A DNA stretch of 24,455 nt. Origin: DASZYF01 sp035545535 (GTDB lineage Bacteria; Actinomycetota; Actinomycetes; Mycobacteriales; CAJCIY01). A model generated the notes under the pieces. That model ran no database searches, was not told the origin of the DNA, and worked only from the letters and a program-made list of their open reading frames with translations. Below, one piece after another: positions 1 through 7,867 of the stretch (positions are counted from its first letter, which is position 1; each line of letters starts with the position of its first letter). The DNA is taken from contig DASZYF010000125.1 in assembly GCA_035545535.1 (NCBI GenBank), positions 1 to 24,455 of the forward strand, written 5' to 3'. The position numbers were made by a program, and so were the translations under genes.

Positions 1-353
1 CCCGGGCGGCGCGGCCCCGCGCACGTGCGGTGACGGTGGTGACCGTCGACCCGCCCCGGGCCGCCCACGCCGCCGCCGTCGGCGCGCGGCTCGCCCGCTC
101 GCGCGACTACGCCGGCGTCGCCCGGCCCTTGCAACGGGCCACCCGGGCGCGGCTGACCCGGCGCGCCGGGCTGTCGTGGGACGCGTCCCCGGAGGAGCTG
201 CGCCTCGCGAGCACGCGTCTCGGCGTGCCCGAGGGACTCGTCGACGTGATCCTGCGCGAGCCCGACCTCCGCGAGGAGGTCGTCGACGTCGGCCGCGCCC
301 TCGCCGCGGTGTCGAACGCAGCGGCCCCCGGTGCCATACGGTCCCAGTCGTGA
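1..353 (+). CDS. DUF4350-type membrane protein, C-terminal part only
   Basis: The frame is open from the first bases to a TGA at 351-353, so the 5' part of the gene lies outside the window and about 116 residues are visible. The visible part is soluble, Arg/Ala-rich and predicted helical, with no membrane segment. Assignment rests on position: in actinobacteria a DUF4350 protein (N-terminal membrane part, C-terminal cytoplasmic helical domain) usually sits directly before moxR, as Rv3691 does in M. tuberculosis. The segment containing GVPEGLVDVIL and the stretch after it resemble what I remember of the family's end, but no catalytic motif is available to confirm it. The stop overlaps the GTG of moxR (GTGA), which indicates translational coupling. 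Function is unknown. Confidence 0.6.
   Translation, partial: RAARPRARAVTVVTVDPPRAAHAAAVGARLARSRDYAGVARPLQRATRARLTRRAGLSWDASPEELRLASTRLGVPEGLVDVILREPDLREEVVDVGRALAAVSNAAAPGAIRSQS
337..342 (+). promoter_or_regulatory. Candidate -10 (TACGGT) for leaderless moxR transcript
   Basis: TACGGT fits the actinobacterial TANNNT -10 pattern. It ends 7 nt before the GTG at 350, so transcription would begin at or next to the start codon. It lies inside the end of the upstream gene. No convincing -35 is visible. Confidence 0.4.
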
Positions 354-1321
354 CCCGCCCCGTCCGCCGCGCCGCCGCCCGTGCCGTCGCGCTCGACGAC
401 CTGCTGGCGTCGGTGCAGGGCGAGGTCGAGAAGGTCGTCGTGGGCCAGACGGACGTCGTCACGACGATCCTCGGCTCGGTGCTCGTCGGCGGTCACGTCC
501 TGCTCGAAGGCGTGCCGGGCGTTGCGAAGACGCTGCTCGCCCAAGCGTTCGCCCGCACGCTCGACCTCGACTTCCGCCGCGTGCAGTTCACGCCCGACAT
601 GCTGCCCAGCGACCTCACCGGCACCGTCGTGCTCCGCGGCGGGCGCACCGAGTTCGTGCCCGGCCCCGTGTTCGCCAACGTCGTCCTCGGTGACGAGATC
701 AACCGCACGCCGCCGAAGACGCAGGCCGCGCTGCTGGAGGCGATGCAGGAGTCGACGGTGACGGTCGACGGCACGACGCACGTCCTGCCCGACCCGTTCC
801 TCGTGCTGGCGACGCAGAACCCGCTCGAGCTCGAGGGCACCTACCCGCTGCCGGAGGCGCAGCTCGACCGTTTCCACGTCCGCGCGATCGTCGACTACCC
901 GTCGGCCGAGGACGAGGTGCGGCTGCTCGCCCTCGCGCACCGCGGGGTGGCGCCGGTGACGCTCGAAGATGTGCGGCCGGTCGCCAACGCCGCGACCCTC
1001 GCCGCCGCCGTCGACCTCGTCGAGCAGACACGGGTCACCGACGAGCTCGCGCAGTTCGTCGTCGGCATCGTGCGGGCCACGCGGGCGACGCCCGGCGTGC
1101 AGATCGGCGCGAGCCCCCGCGCGGCCGTGCACCTGCTCGCGGCGTCGAAGGCGGCCGCGCGGCTCTCCGGTCGTGACTTCGTCACGCCGGACGACGTCGC
1201 GGCCGTCGCGCCCAGCGTGCTGCTCCACCGGCTGGTGCTCACGCCGGAGAGCGAGCTCGAGCGCATCTCACCGCGGGTGCTGCTCGACGCGGCGCTGTCC
1301 CGCGTCGCCATCCCGCGCTGA
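350..1321 (+). CDS. moxR: MoxR-family AAA+ ATPase
   Basis: This 323-residue cytoplasmic AAA+ ATPase belongs to the MoxR family, which is thought to act as a chaperone assembling or activating partner complexes. Walker A is GVPGVAKT (residues 54-61), Walker B is VVLGDE (111-116), sensor 1 is ATQNP (154-158), and the helical lid domain fills the C-terminal third. The length is normal for the family. I chose GTG 350 because it overlaps the preceding TGA and sits 7 nt behind a TACGGT hexamer. A longer in-frame opening from 176 would only add an Arg-rich tail copied from the DUF4350 frame. The DUF58 gene follows after 4 nt, the usual partner in MoxR operons. The specific client is unknown. Confidence 0.93.
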   Translation: MTRPVRRAAARAVALDDLLASVQGEVEKVVVGQTDVVTTILGSVLVGGHVLLEGVPGVAKTLLAQAFARTLDLDFRRVQFTPDMLPSDLTGTVVLRGGRTEFVPGPVFANVVLGDEINRTPPKTQAALLEAMQESTVTVDGTTHVLPDPFLVLATQNPLELEGTYPLPEAQLDRFHVRAIVDYPSAEDEVRLLALAHRGVAPVTLEDVRPVANAATLAAAVDLVEQTRVTDELAQFVVGIVRATRATPGVQIGASPRAAVHLLAASKAAARLSGRDFVTPDDVAAVAPSVLLHRLVLTPESELERISPRVLLDAALSRVAIPR

Positions 1322-1325
1322 CCGG

Positions 1326-2582
1326 ATGAGCCCGACGCCGCTGGCGGCCGCCCTCGTCGCGGCGAGCGGGCTCCTCGCGCTCGCATCACCGTGGGCCGGC
1401 ATCCCGCTCGCGGTGATCGTGGTCGCACTCACCGTGCAGGACGCGTTGAAGGTGCGCACGCCGCCGGAGGGTGCGCGCTTCGCACCGCCGCTGCTCTCGC
1501 GCGGCGTGCCCGACGTGATCCGCGTCGACATCCGGGCGGAAGGCTCGCTCGAGCTCGCGCAGCCCGCGGTCGCCGGGCTCGCCGTCGGTCCGCTGACCCT
1601 CATGGACGAGGGCGTGTGGCAGGCGTCGATCACCGCCACGCGCCGCGGCCGCCATCGGCTCCCGCCGGTGGAGGTCCGCCTCATCGGCCCCTGGCGGCTC
1701 GGCGCGTGGACGCACGAGGTCGGCGCGCCCGTCGACATCGCCGTGTACCCCGACCTGCCGGCCGCTCGGCGGCTTGCGCGGGCCTTGCGCAGCGAAGCCG
1801 TCGACGCCGCGGGAGCGACGGTGTCGGGCCCGCTCGGGCTCGGCACCGACTTCGAGGCGCTGCGCGACTACCGGCCCGACGACGACGTGCGGATGGTCAA
1901 CTGGAAGGCGACCGGTCACTACGGCCGTCCGATGAGCAACACCTACCGCGTGGAGCAGTCCCGCCGGGTGCTCCTCGCGCTCGACTGCGGGCGGCTCATG
2001 GCCGCCCCGAGCCCGCGGGGTGGCACGCGGCTCGACGCCGCCGTGGACGCGGCGGCCGCGCTGGCGATGGCGGCCGACGCCGTGGGGGACCGCGTCGGGC
2101 TGGTCGCCTACGACGACGGCGTGCGGGCGGCGGTGCGCCCGCACGTGCGCAGCGGCGATGCGGTGCTGCGGGCGTTGGCCGACCTCGAACCGCGGGTGGT
2201 CGACAGCGATCTCACGTCGGCCGTGCCGGTGCGCGAGCTGCTCGGCCGCGGGGCCCGCGCGACGGTCGTCGTGCTCACCGAGCTGTTCGACGAGGCGGCG
2301 GCGCGTGGTCTCGTCGCGGCCCTGCCCGCCCTGACGTCGCGGCACGCGGTCATCGTCATCAGCGCCGTCGACAGTGAGCTCGAAAACATCCTGCGCACGC
2401 CGCCCGAGCACTACCGGGACGCCGCGGTCATGGCGGCCGCCGCCGACCTCGCCGAAGCCCGTGCGCGCGCCCGCTCGCTCATCACCCGCACCGGGGCCCG
2501 CGTGGTCGAAGCCGCTCCCGACCAGCTGTCCGCCGCCGCCGTGGCCGCCTACCGCCAGGTGAAGGCCCGCGTCCCGGCGTGA
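1326..2582 (+). CDS. DUF58 domain protein
   Basis: This 418-residue protein has two hydrophobic N-terminal segments (about residues 4-40), a beta-rich middle, and the DUF58 signature GTDFEALRDYRPDDDVRMVN followed by WKATGH (about residues 172-198). A VWA-like alpha/beta fold follows, with VLLALDCGR as the likely first strand. DUF58 proteins pair with MoxR ATPases and are presumed membrane-anchored partners; their biochemical role is unsettled. ATG 1326 was chosen because it lies 4 nt after the moxR stop and gives the expected hydrophobic N terminus. It is the third gene of the DUF4350-moxR-DUF58 operon, and a terminator-like hairpin follows at once. Confidence 0.92.
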   Translation: MSPTPLAAALVAASGLLALASPWAGIPLAVIVVALTVQDALKVRTPPEGARFAPPLLSRGVPDVIRVDIRAEGSLELAQPAVAGLAVGPLTLMDEGVWQASITATRRGRHRLPPVEVRLIGPWRLGAWTHEVGAPVDIAVYPDLPAARRLARALRSEAVDAAGATVSGPLGLGTDFEALRDYRPDDDVRMVNWKATGHYGRPMSNTYRVEQSRRVLLALDCGRLMAAPSPRGGTRLDAAVDAAAALAMAADAVGDRVGLVAYDDGVRAAVRPHVRSGDAVLRALADLEPRVVDSDLTSAVPVRELLGRGARATVVVLTELFDEAAARGLVAALPALTSRHAVIVISAVDSELENILRTPPEHYRDAAVMAAAADLAEARARARSLITRTGARVVEAAPDQLSAAAVAAYRQVKARVPA

Positions 2583-2585
2583 CGC

Positions 2586-2602
2586 CGTGCCCTTCGGGCA
2601 CG
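2586..2602 (+). terminator. Hairpin after the DUF58 gene
   Basis: A perfect 7-bp stem, CGTGCCC / GGGCACG, with a TTC loop starts 3 nt after the DUF58 stop codon. There is no T-run, as is common for GC-rich actinobacterial terminators, so termination is plausible but not proven. Confidence 0.5.
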
Positions 2603-2670
2603 AGCGTCGAAGGGCGGCTGGCGAGGTGGGTGCCGGGCCAGGCCGGGCGGTTCGCTGCGGGATGGCGAGT

Positions 2671-2787
2671 CGATCAAGGAGAACCGCAGACGATCAAGGA
2701 GAACCGCAGACGATCAAGGACGTGCGCGGGTCCGACCGGCTCGCGGACCACCACGAGTCCTTGGTCGACTGCACTAGTCCTTGATCG
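2671..2787. repeat. 20-bp periodic CGATCAAGGA repeats with inverted copies
   Basis: CGATCAAGGA occurs at 2671, 2691 and 2711, exactly 20 bp apart. The first two copies are each followed by GAACCGCAGA. The reverse complement TCCTTGATCG is at 2778-2787 and a one-mismatch copy, TCCTTGGTCG, at 2758-2767, again 20 bp apart. The arms could form alternative stem-loops of about 10 bp. The element lies in the 292-bp gap between the convergent DUF58 and SpoIIM-like genes. I see no gene in this gap. The role is unknown: transcription barrier, protein-binding array or dispersed intergenic repeat. Confidence 0.75.
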
Positions 2788-2874
2788 ACGGTGTCTGCCT
2801 GCACTGGATCGCCGGGTGAACCCTGCATCTACCTGCCAGCCGCTCGTGACGCTCGTGCGGGTCAGGCCACGGCG

Positions 2875-3816
2875 TCAGTCGGAGCGGCCGAGGATGAAGG
2901 TGCCGGCGACGAGGGCGACGACGGCGGCGATCCCGGCGGGCGCCGCGGCGGTGAGGCTCGTGCTCCGGGCCAGGGCCGCCAGCAGGGCCGCGATGCCGAA
3001 CCAGGGGAGCGCTCCGGCGAGCGCGAGGGCGCCGTCGCGGGCGGCGAACCGGACCGCGCTCGCGCGGTCGACCTCGCCGGGATCGACGAGCACCCGACCC
3101 AGCCGCAGGCCGTGCGCCGCGACGATGGCGACGAGCAGCATCGCGAGCGCACCGTCGGCTCCCAACGCCGCCGCCCACGTCCCCCCGTGCACCGACAGCG
3201 CGAGCCCGGCCGGCACCCCGAGCGCCAGCCCGGTCGCCGCGAGGACGACGACGGTCCCGATGCCGGCGAGCACCCCGGCCACCAGAGCGAGCACGGCGAC
3301 GGCGAGGGCAGCGAGCGCGGTCCAGCTGTGCCCGTTGCCGGGGGCGCCGCGGGGCAGGCCGTACAGCGCGGGGTCGAGCGACGCGCGCCGCAGCGACGGC
3401 GGCAGCGTGCGCTCGGCGGCGGACGGCGACGTGTGCGCCCAGACCGCGCTGGCGACACCGGCGACGAGGACGACGCCGAGGGCCGTCGCGGTCTCGCGCA
3501 GCCGCGCCCGGACGAGCGACCACCACCCGCTGACCACGAAGCGCACGACCGCGGCGAGCGGCGTCGTGCGCGGGACGCCGTACACCGCCTCGCGACCGCG
3601 CGCGACGACGTCCTCGAGCGAGGCGACGACCGGGTTGCCGGCGTACCGCCGTCGGGCCAGCGCGAGGTCGGCGGCCGCGCCGCGGTAGCGGTCGGCGAGC
3701 CGGAGCACGTCGGCCGCGCCCAGCCGCGACGTCCGGGCGCGCGCGGAGAGGTTGTCGAGCTCGGCCCAGACGGGCGAGCGATCGGCGACGAACGCGTCGA
3801 GGGACCCACCCGCCAC
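2875..3816 (-). CDS. SpoIIM-like (stage II sporulation protein M family) membrane protein
   Basis: This is a 313-residue integral membrane protein. Residues 1-110 are a charged, helical, cytoplasmic-looking region (including RRRYAGNPVVASLEDVVARG). Several hydrophobic helices follow: about 112-127, two between 165 and 210, one near 220-235, and two in the last 60 residues. The pattern and the neighbours match the SpoIIM/DUF95 family member Rv3694c, which likewise runs against its MoxR-DUF58 neighbours and diverges from an RDD gene. A sporulation role should not be assumed, since the family is widespread in non-sporulating actinobacteria. GTG 3816 is preferred because TACCGT (3828-3823) sits 6 nt upstream, suggesting a leaderless transcript. 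Confidence 0.85.
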   Translation of the reverse strand: MAGGSLDAFVADRSPVWAELDNLSARARTSRLGAADVLRLADRYRGAAADLALARRRYAGNPVVASLEDVVARGREAVYGVPRTTPLAAVVRFVVSGWWSLVRARLRETATALGVVLVAGVASAVWAHTSPSAAERTLPPSLRRASLDPALYGLPRGAPGNGHSWTALAALAVAVLALVAGVLAGIGTVVVLAATGLALGVPAGLALSVHGGTWAAALGADGALAMLLVAIVAAHGLRLGRVLVDPGEVDRASAVRFAARDGALALAGALPWFGIAALLAALARSTSLTAAAPAGIAAVVALVAGTFILGRSD

Positions 3817-3822
3817 GCACCG

Positions 3823-3847
3823 ACGGTAGGGGATCCCGACCTACGCT
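3823..3847. promoter_or_regulatory. Back-to-back leaderless promoters of the SpoIIM-like and RDD genes
   Basis: On the - strand TACCGT (3828-3823) lies 6 nt before GTG 3816. On the + strand TACGCT (3842-3847) lies 7 nt before GTG 3855. Only 38 bp separate the two start codons, so the -35 region of each promoter would overlap the -10 or coding start of the other. A small dyad, GTAGG-N9-CCTAC (3826-3844), spans the middle. Confidence 0.5.
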
Positions 3848-3854
3848 GGGCTGC

Positions 3855-4718
3855 GTGACCACCGCGGTGTCGGTGCGGCGTGACGTGCTCGCGCCCGACC
3901 GGCTGCTGCCGGTCACCACACCGGAGGGCGTCGGGCTCCGCCTCGAGGTCGCGGGAGTGGGCGCCCGGGGGCTCGCCGCGCTCTTCGACCTGGTCCTCGG
4001 CGGGCTTGCCCTCCTCGTCGTCGCGGCGGCCAAGGTGGACGTCCTCGCGGCACCGCGTCCCGCGTGGCGGCCCACCGACATCGGCTGGATCGATGCGGCG
4101 TTGCGCGACGTCTGGCGCGGCAGCGTCGCCGGCCTCGTCATCCTCATCGCGTTCCCCCTGCTGTGCGAGCTCGTGCTCGGCGGGCGCACGCCCGGCAAGA
4201 TCGCCCTGCACCTGCGTGTGCTCACCCTCGGCGGCGACCGGCCCGACGGCGTCGCGATCGCGGTGCGCAACCTGCTGCGCCTCGTCGACCTGCTGCCCGG
4301 CACCTACGCCGTCGGTGCGCTGCTCGTCGGGTCGACGGCCCGTGCGCAACGCGTCGGCGACCTCGCCGCCGGCACCACGGTCGTGCGCGTGCGCACGGTC
4401 GCCGCCGCGCGGGCGCACGCCTACACCCCGTGGATGGCGATGGGCCCGCCGCGCGCGGATGGTGAGACGCCGTCGGTCGAAGCCGACTCGCGCACGTGGG
4501 ATCTGCGCGCACTGACGCCCGCGCACACCGAGGTGCTGCAGATCTACGCCGCCCGCCGCTGGGCGCTGCCGCCGATGGTGCGGGCCACGTACGGCGCGTG
4601 GCTCGCCGACGTGCTGCGCCGCTGCGTGCGCGGCGCCGATCCGGCGCTGCCGCCGGAGACGTTCCTCGACGCGCTGCTCGCGCGCGTCACCAGCGGAGCC
4701 CCGGTCGGTCGGCGATGA
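3855..4718 (+). CDS. RDD-family membrane protein
   Basis: This is a 287-residue protein. The RDD domain starts around residue 36, where ARGLAALFD carries the family's R (R38) and D (D45) in the first hydrophobic helix (about 40-58). A second helix is at about 91-108, followed by the typical GGRTPGK motif (109-115), and a further segment lies near 145-160. The last 100 residues are soluble and not part of the domain. RDD proteins are polytopic membrane proteins of poorly defined function; some have been linked to ion transport. GTG 3855 lies 7 nt after a TACGCT hexamer, with no Shine-Dalgarno. The stop overlaps the ATG of the next small gene. Equivalent to Rv3695 by context. Confidence 0.88.
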   Translation: MTTAVSVRRDVLAPDRLLPVTTPEGVGLRLEVAGVGARGLAALFDLVLGGLALLVVAAAKVDVLAAPRPAWRPTDIGWIDAALRDVWRGSVAGLVILIAFPLLCELVLGGRTPGKIALHLRVLTLGGDRPDGVAIAVRNLLRLVDLLPGTYAVGALLVGSTARAQRVGDLAAGTTVVRVRTVAAARAHAYTPWMAMGPPRADGETPSVEADSRTWDLRALTPAHTEVLQIYAARRWALPPMVRATYGAWLADVLRRCVRGADPALPPETFLDALLARVTSGAPVGRR

Positions 4719-5041
4719 CGCACCCGCACGACCCCTACGACGTCACGTGGGACGAGTTCCGCCGCAAGACGCCGCGCGTGTACGGCGAGAAGCGCGGCGA
4801 GGGCGAGGAGCCGGACCCCGCGACCGCGACGGCGTACGTCGAGCAGCCCGAACCCGAACCGGGGATGTACACGATCGAGGGGATGCTCAAGGGCCTGTCG
4901 AAGGCGACGGCCGCGATGGCGAACGGTCAGGTGCCGCCGGCCCGCGCGCGCATCTTCCGGTGGGGCGTCCGTGTGTGGCTCGCCTTCCTGATCCTCCCGA
5001 TCGCGCTCGCGGTGCTGGGCCTCATCCAGCGCTGGTTCTAG
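4715..5041 (+). CDS. Small C-terminally anchored membrane protein, unknown function
   Basis: This is a 108-residue protein whose ATG overlaps the RDD stop (ATGA), so it is probably translationally coupled. Residues 1-60 are highly charged and acidic in the middle (EKRGEGEEPDPATATAYVEQ), then comes a helical stretch (GMLKGLSKATAAMANGQ). One hydrophobic helix near the C terminus (about 86-104, WLAFLILPIALAVLGLI) is followed by QRWF. The predicted topology is a cytoplasmic domain with a tail anchor. I do not recognise a family. Coupling suggests it works with the RDD protein. Confidence 0.75.
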   Translation: MTHPHDPYDVTWDEFRRKTPRVYGEKRGEGEEPDPATATAYVEQPEPEPGMYTIEGMLKGLSKATAAMANGQVPPARARIFRWGVRVWLAFLILPIALAVLGLIQRWF

Positions 5042-5090
5042 CCGCACAAAGCCACTGCCGACGAAGCGATGCGCCGGGCAGGATGGTCGC

Positions 5091-5777
5091 GTGATCGATG
5101 AGCGCGGCGCGCGGCTGCTCGAAGCGCAGCACAAGGCCGAGGAGCTGTTCGACGCCGTCGTCGAGCAGGGCCTGCTGCGCCCCGGCATCACCGAGCGGCA
5201 GCTGAGCGTCGAGGTCCGCGACCTCGCGCGGACGCTGCTCGGCGTCGAGCAGCACTGGCACAAGCGGGTGGTGCGCAGCGGGCCGAACTCGATGCTGGCC
5301 TACGCGGCCAACCCGCCCGACCGCACGATCGCCCCGGACGATGTGATCTACCTCGACCTCGGCCCGGTCTTCTCCGCGTGGGAGGCCGACTTCGGCCGCA
5401 CCTACGTGCTGGGCGACGACCCCGACCCGCGCAAGCTCGAGCTGGTCGAGAGGCTGCCCCTGGCGTGGGACGAGGGCAAGCAGCTCTTCGACGAGACGCC
5501 CGACGTCACCGGTGCGCAGCTGTTCGCGTTCGTGCGCGACCGCGCCGAGGAGAACGGCTGGACGTTCGGTCAGCCGACCGCCGGCCACGTCATCGGCGAC
5601 TTCCCGCACGCGCTCGCGGCGGGGGACCGGAGCTTCTCGCGCATCGCGCCGGCCAACGACCGGCCCCTGCGCGGAGTCGACGTCGACGGTCGCGAGCTGC
5701 ACTGGATCCTCGAGGTCTTCCTCGTCGACCGCGACCGCGGGTTCGGCGGCTTCCACGAGGAGCTGCTCACCGTCTGA
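5091..5777 (+). CDS. M24-fold metallopeptidase family protein
   Basis: This 228-residue protein has the pita-bread fold of aminopeptidase P and methionine aminopeptidase. The five metal-ligand positions are all present: D89 (YLDLGP), D100 (WEADFGRTYV), H166 (AGHVIGDF), E208 (HWILEVFLVD) and E223/224 (GGFHEELL). An active dinuclear metallohydrolase is therefore plausible, although the substrate is unknown; the subfamily I recall also has HWHKR near residue 55, present here. It is shorter than classical Xaa-Pro aminopeptidases and lacks their N-terminal domain. GTG 5091 lies 6 nt behind CAGGAT (5079-5084), a -10-like hexamer. The gene converges on glgX with 3 nt between the stop codons. Confidence 0.85.
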   Translation: MIDERGARLLEAQHKAEELFDAVVEQGLLRPGITERQLSVEVRDLARTLLGVEQHWHKRVVRSGPNSMLAYAANPPDRTIAPDDVIYLDLGPVFSAWEADFGRTYVLGDDPDPRKLELVERLPLAWDEGKQLFDETPDVTGAQLFAFVRDRAEENGWTFGQPTAGHVIGDFPHALAAGDRSFSRIAPANDRPLRGVDVDGRELHWILEVFLVDRDRGFGGFHEELLTV

Positions 5778-5780
5778 GCC

Positions 5781-7856
5781 TCAGGCGCGGGCCTGCAGCA
5801 GCACCACCGTCTGGGCCGGGACAGCACCCGTCGCGCCCTTGCCGCGCAGCGTGCCGCTCGTGTCCAGCGCCAGCGCGTAGCCGCGCGGGTAGGGCTTGCC
5901 CGGGCGGGTGACGGCGACGTCGGTGTCGCCGGCGTTGAGCTGGATCAGGTAGGAGGCATCGGTGACGCGCTCGCCCCGCGGCCCGCGGGTGCGGATGGCG
6001 TTGCCGGACAGGAACACCTGCAGCACCGGCGGGTCCACGTCGTACCAGTCGCTCTCGTCCATCTCGGTGCCGTCGGCGCGGAACCACGCGATGTCCTTGA
6101 CCCCCGACGCGTCGGCGTGCCCTTCGAAGAACGCGCGCTGGCGCAGCACCGGCGACCCGTGCCGCAGGTGGATGAGCCGGCACGTCAGCGCGAGCAGGTC
6201 GCGGTCGGCGCCTTCCCAGTCGACCCACGAGATCTCGTTGTCCTGGCAGTACGCGTTGTTGTTGCCGTGCTGCGTGCGGCCGATCTCGTCGCCCGCGGTG
6301 AGCATCGGCACGCCGGACGACAGCAGCAGCGTCGCGAGCAGGGAGCGCTGCCGGCGGGCGCGCACCGTGCGGACGGCCACGTCGTCGGTCGGTCCTTCGA
6401 CCCCCCCGTTCGACGAGCGGTTGTCGTCCGTGCCGTCACGGTTGTCCTCGCCGTTCGCCTCGTTGTGCTTGTGCTCGTAGGAGACGAGATCGGCGAGCGT
6501 GAATCCGTCGTGCGCGGTGACGAAGTTGACCGATGCCGAAGGCCCGCGACCGGTGCCTTCGTACAGGTCGCTCGAGCCGGTGAGCCGGTAGCCGAGGTCG
6601 CGGAACGCGGACCGCCCGCCGTCACTGCCCGGCTGCAGCCAGAAGTCGCGCACGGTGTCGCGGTACTTGCCGTTCCACTCCGCCCACAGCGGCGGGAACT
6701 CGCCCACCTGGTAGCCGCCGGGGCCGACGTCCCACGGCTCGGCGATGAGCTTGACGCGGGACACGACCGGGTCCTGCTGCACGATGTCGAAGAACGCGGA
6801 CAGCTTGTCCACGTCGTGCATCGAGCGGGCGAGCGCGGATGCGAGGTCGAACCGGAAGCCGTCGACGTGCATCTCGGTCACCCAGTAGCGCAGCGAGTCC
6901 ATGATGAGCTGCAGCACGTGCGGCTGGCGCGCGTCGAGTGTGTTGCCGCAGCCGGTGTAGTCGACGTAGCGCGACGGGTCGGCGTCGTCGAGGCGGTAGT
7001 ACGCGGGGTTGTCGATGCCGCGGAACGCCAGCGTGGGCCCGGTCTCGTCCCCTTCGGCAGTGTGGTTGTAGACGACGTCGAGGATCACTTCGATGCCGGC
7101 GCGGTGCAGTGCGCGCACCATGCTCTTGAACTCGCCGACCTGCTCGCCGCGCGGGCCGCTCGCGGAGTACGCGGCGTGGGGCGCGAAGTAGCCGATCGAG
7201 TTGTAGCCCCAGTAGTTCGTCAGCCCGCGGCGCAGCAGCGCGATCTCGCTGACGAAGTGGTGCACCGGCAGCAGCTCCACCGCGGTGACACCGAGGTCGG
7301 TGAGGTGCTTGATCACCGCCGGGTGCGCGAGCCCCGCGTACGTGCCGCGCAGGTGCTCGGGCACGTCGGGGTGCCGCTGGGTGAAGCCCTTGACGTGCAG
7401 CTCGTACACCACGCTGTCGGCGAGCGGCGTGCGCGGGGCGTGGTCGTCGCCCCAGGGGAACGGGTCGTGCACCACGACGCTGTGCGGCACGTGCGGCGAG
7501 CTGTCCACGTCGGAGTCGTCGAACACCGACGGGTCGTCGTGGAGCTCGCCGCAGAGCGCGCGGGCGTACGGGTCGACGAGCAGCTTGTGCGGGTTCCAGC
7601 GCAGCCCCTTCTCCGGGTCGTGCGGCCCGTGCGCGCGGAACCCGTAGCGCGTTCCCGGTGCCATCCCCGGCAGGTAGCCGTGCCACGTGTGGAAGGTGTT
7701 CTCCTGCAGCGGGATCGCGGTCTCGGTGCCGTCGTCGTGCAGCAGGCAGAGATCGATCGCCTCCGCGCCCTCGGCGAAGACGGCGACGTTGCACCCCTCG
7801 CCGTCCCACGTCACCCCGAGGGGGTAGGGAAGGCCCGGCCAGGTCTCCTGCGTCAC
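5781..7856 (-). CDS. glgX: Glycogen debranching enzyme GlgX (isoamylase type, GH13)
   Basis: This 691-residue cytoplasmic enzyme hydrolyses alpha-1,6 branch points of glycogen or other branched alpha-glucans. An N-terminal CBM48-like domain (about 8-130, starting PGLPYPLGVTWDGEGCNVAV) precedes the GH13 barrel. The catalytic triad is visible as D337 (GFRFDLAS), E373 (LIAEPWD) and D450 (TAHDGFTL). A conserved barrel motif is DVVYNHT (260-266) and the subfamily motif GDEIGRTQHGNNNAYCQDNE is intact. Length is normal. The GTG start lies 11 nt downstream of the alpha/beta hydrolase stop with no promoter between, so the two genes are probably co-transcribed. Release of short malto-oligosaccharides connects it loosely to the GT4/GH57 glucan genes further on. 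Confidence 0.95.
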   Translation of the reverse strand: MTQETWPGLPYPLGVTWDGEGCNVAVFAEGAEAIDLCLLHDDGTETAIPLQENTFHTWHGYLPGMAPGTRYGFRAHGPHDPEKGLRWNPHKLLVDPYARALCGELHDDPSVFDDSDVDSSPHVPHSVVVHDPFPWGDDHAPRTPLADSVVYELHVKGFTQRHPDVPEHLRGTYAGLAHPAVIKHLTDLGVTAVELLPVHHFVSEIALLRRGLTNYWGYNSIGYFAPHAAYSASGPRGEQVGEFKSMVRALHRAGIEVILDVVYNHTAEGDETGPTLAFRGIDNPAYYRLDDADPSRYVDYTGCGNTLDARQPHVLQLIMDSLRYWVTEMHVDGFRFDLASALARSMHDVDKLSAFFDIVQQDPVVSRVKLIAEPWDVGPGGYQVGEFPPLWAEWNGKYRDTVRDFWLQPGSDGGRSAFRDLGYRLTGSSDLYEGTGRGPSASVNFVTAHDGFTLADLVSYEHKHNEANGEDNRDGTDDNRSSNGGVEGPTDDVAVRTVRARRQRSLLATLLLSSGVPMLTAGDEIGRTQHGNNNAYCQDNEISWVDWEGADRDLLALTCRLIHLRHGSPVLRQRAFFEGHADASGVKDIAWFRADGTEMDESDWYDVDPPVLQVFLSGNAIRTRGPRGERVTDASYLIQLNAGDTDVAVTRPGKPYPRGYALALDTSGTLRGKGATGAVPAQTVVLLQARA

Positions 7857-7867
7857 CGGCGGCCCGC

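Noticed and set aside
2671..2720. Possible CRISPR array
   Set aside because: Repeat units of 20 bp are directly adjacent without unique spacers, there are only two and a half units, and no cas gene is nearby.
5774..5784. CTGAG-C-CTCAG palindrome between the M24 and glgX genes
   Set aside because: It is made almost entirely of the two convergent stop codons and their neighbours. At 11 bp with a one-base centre it is too small to claim as a terminator.
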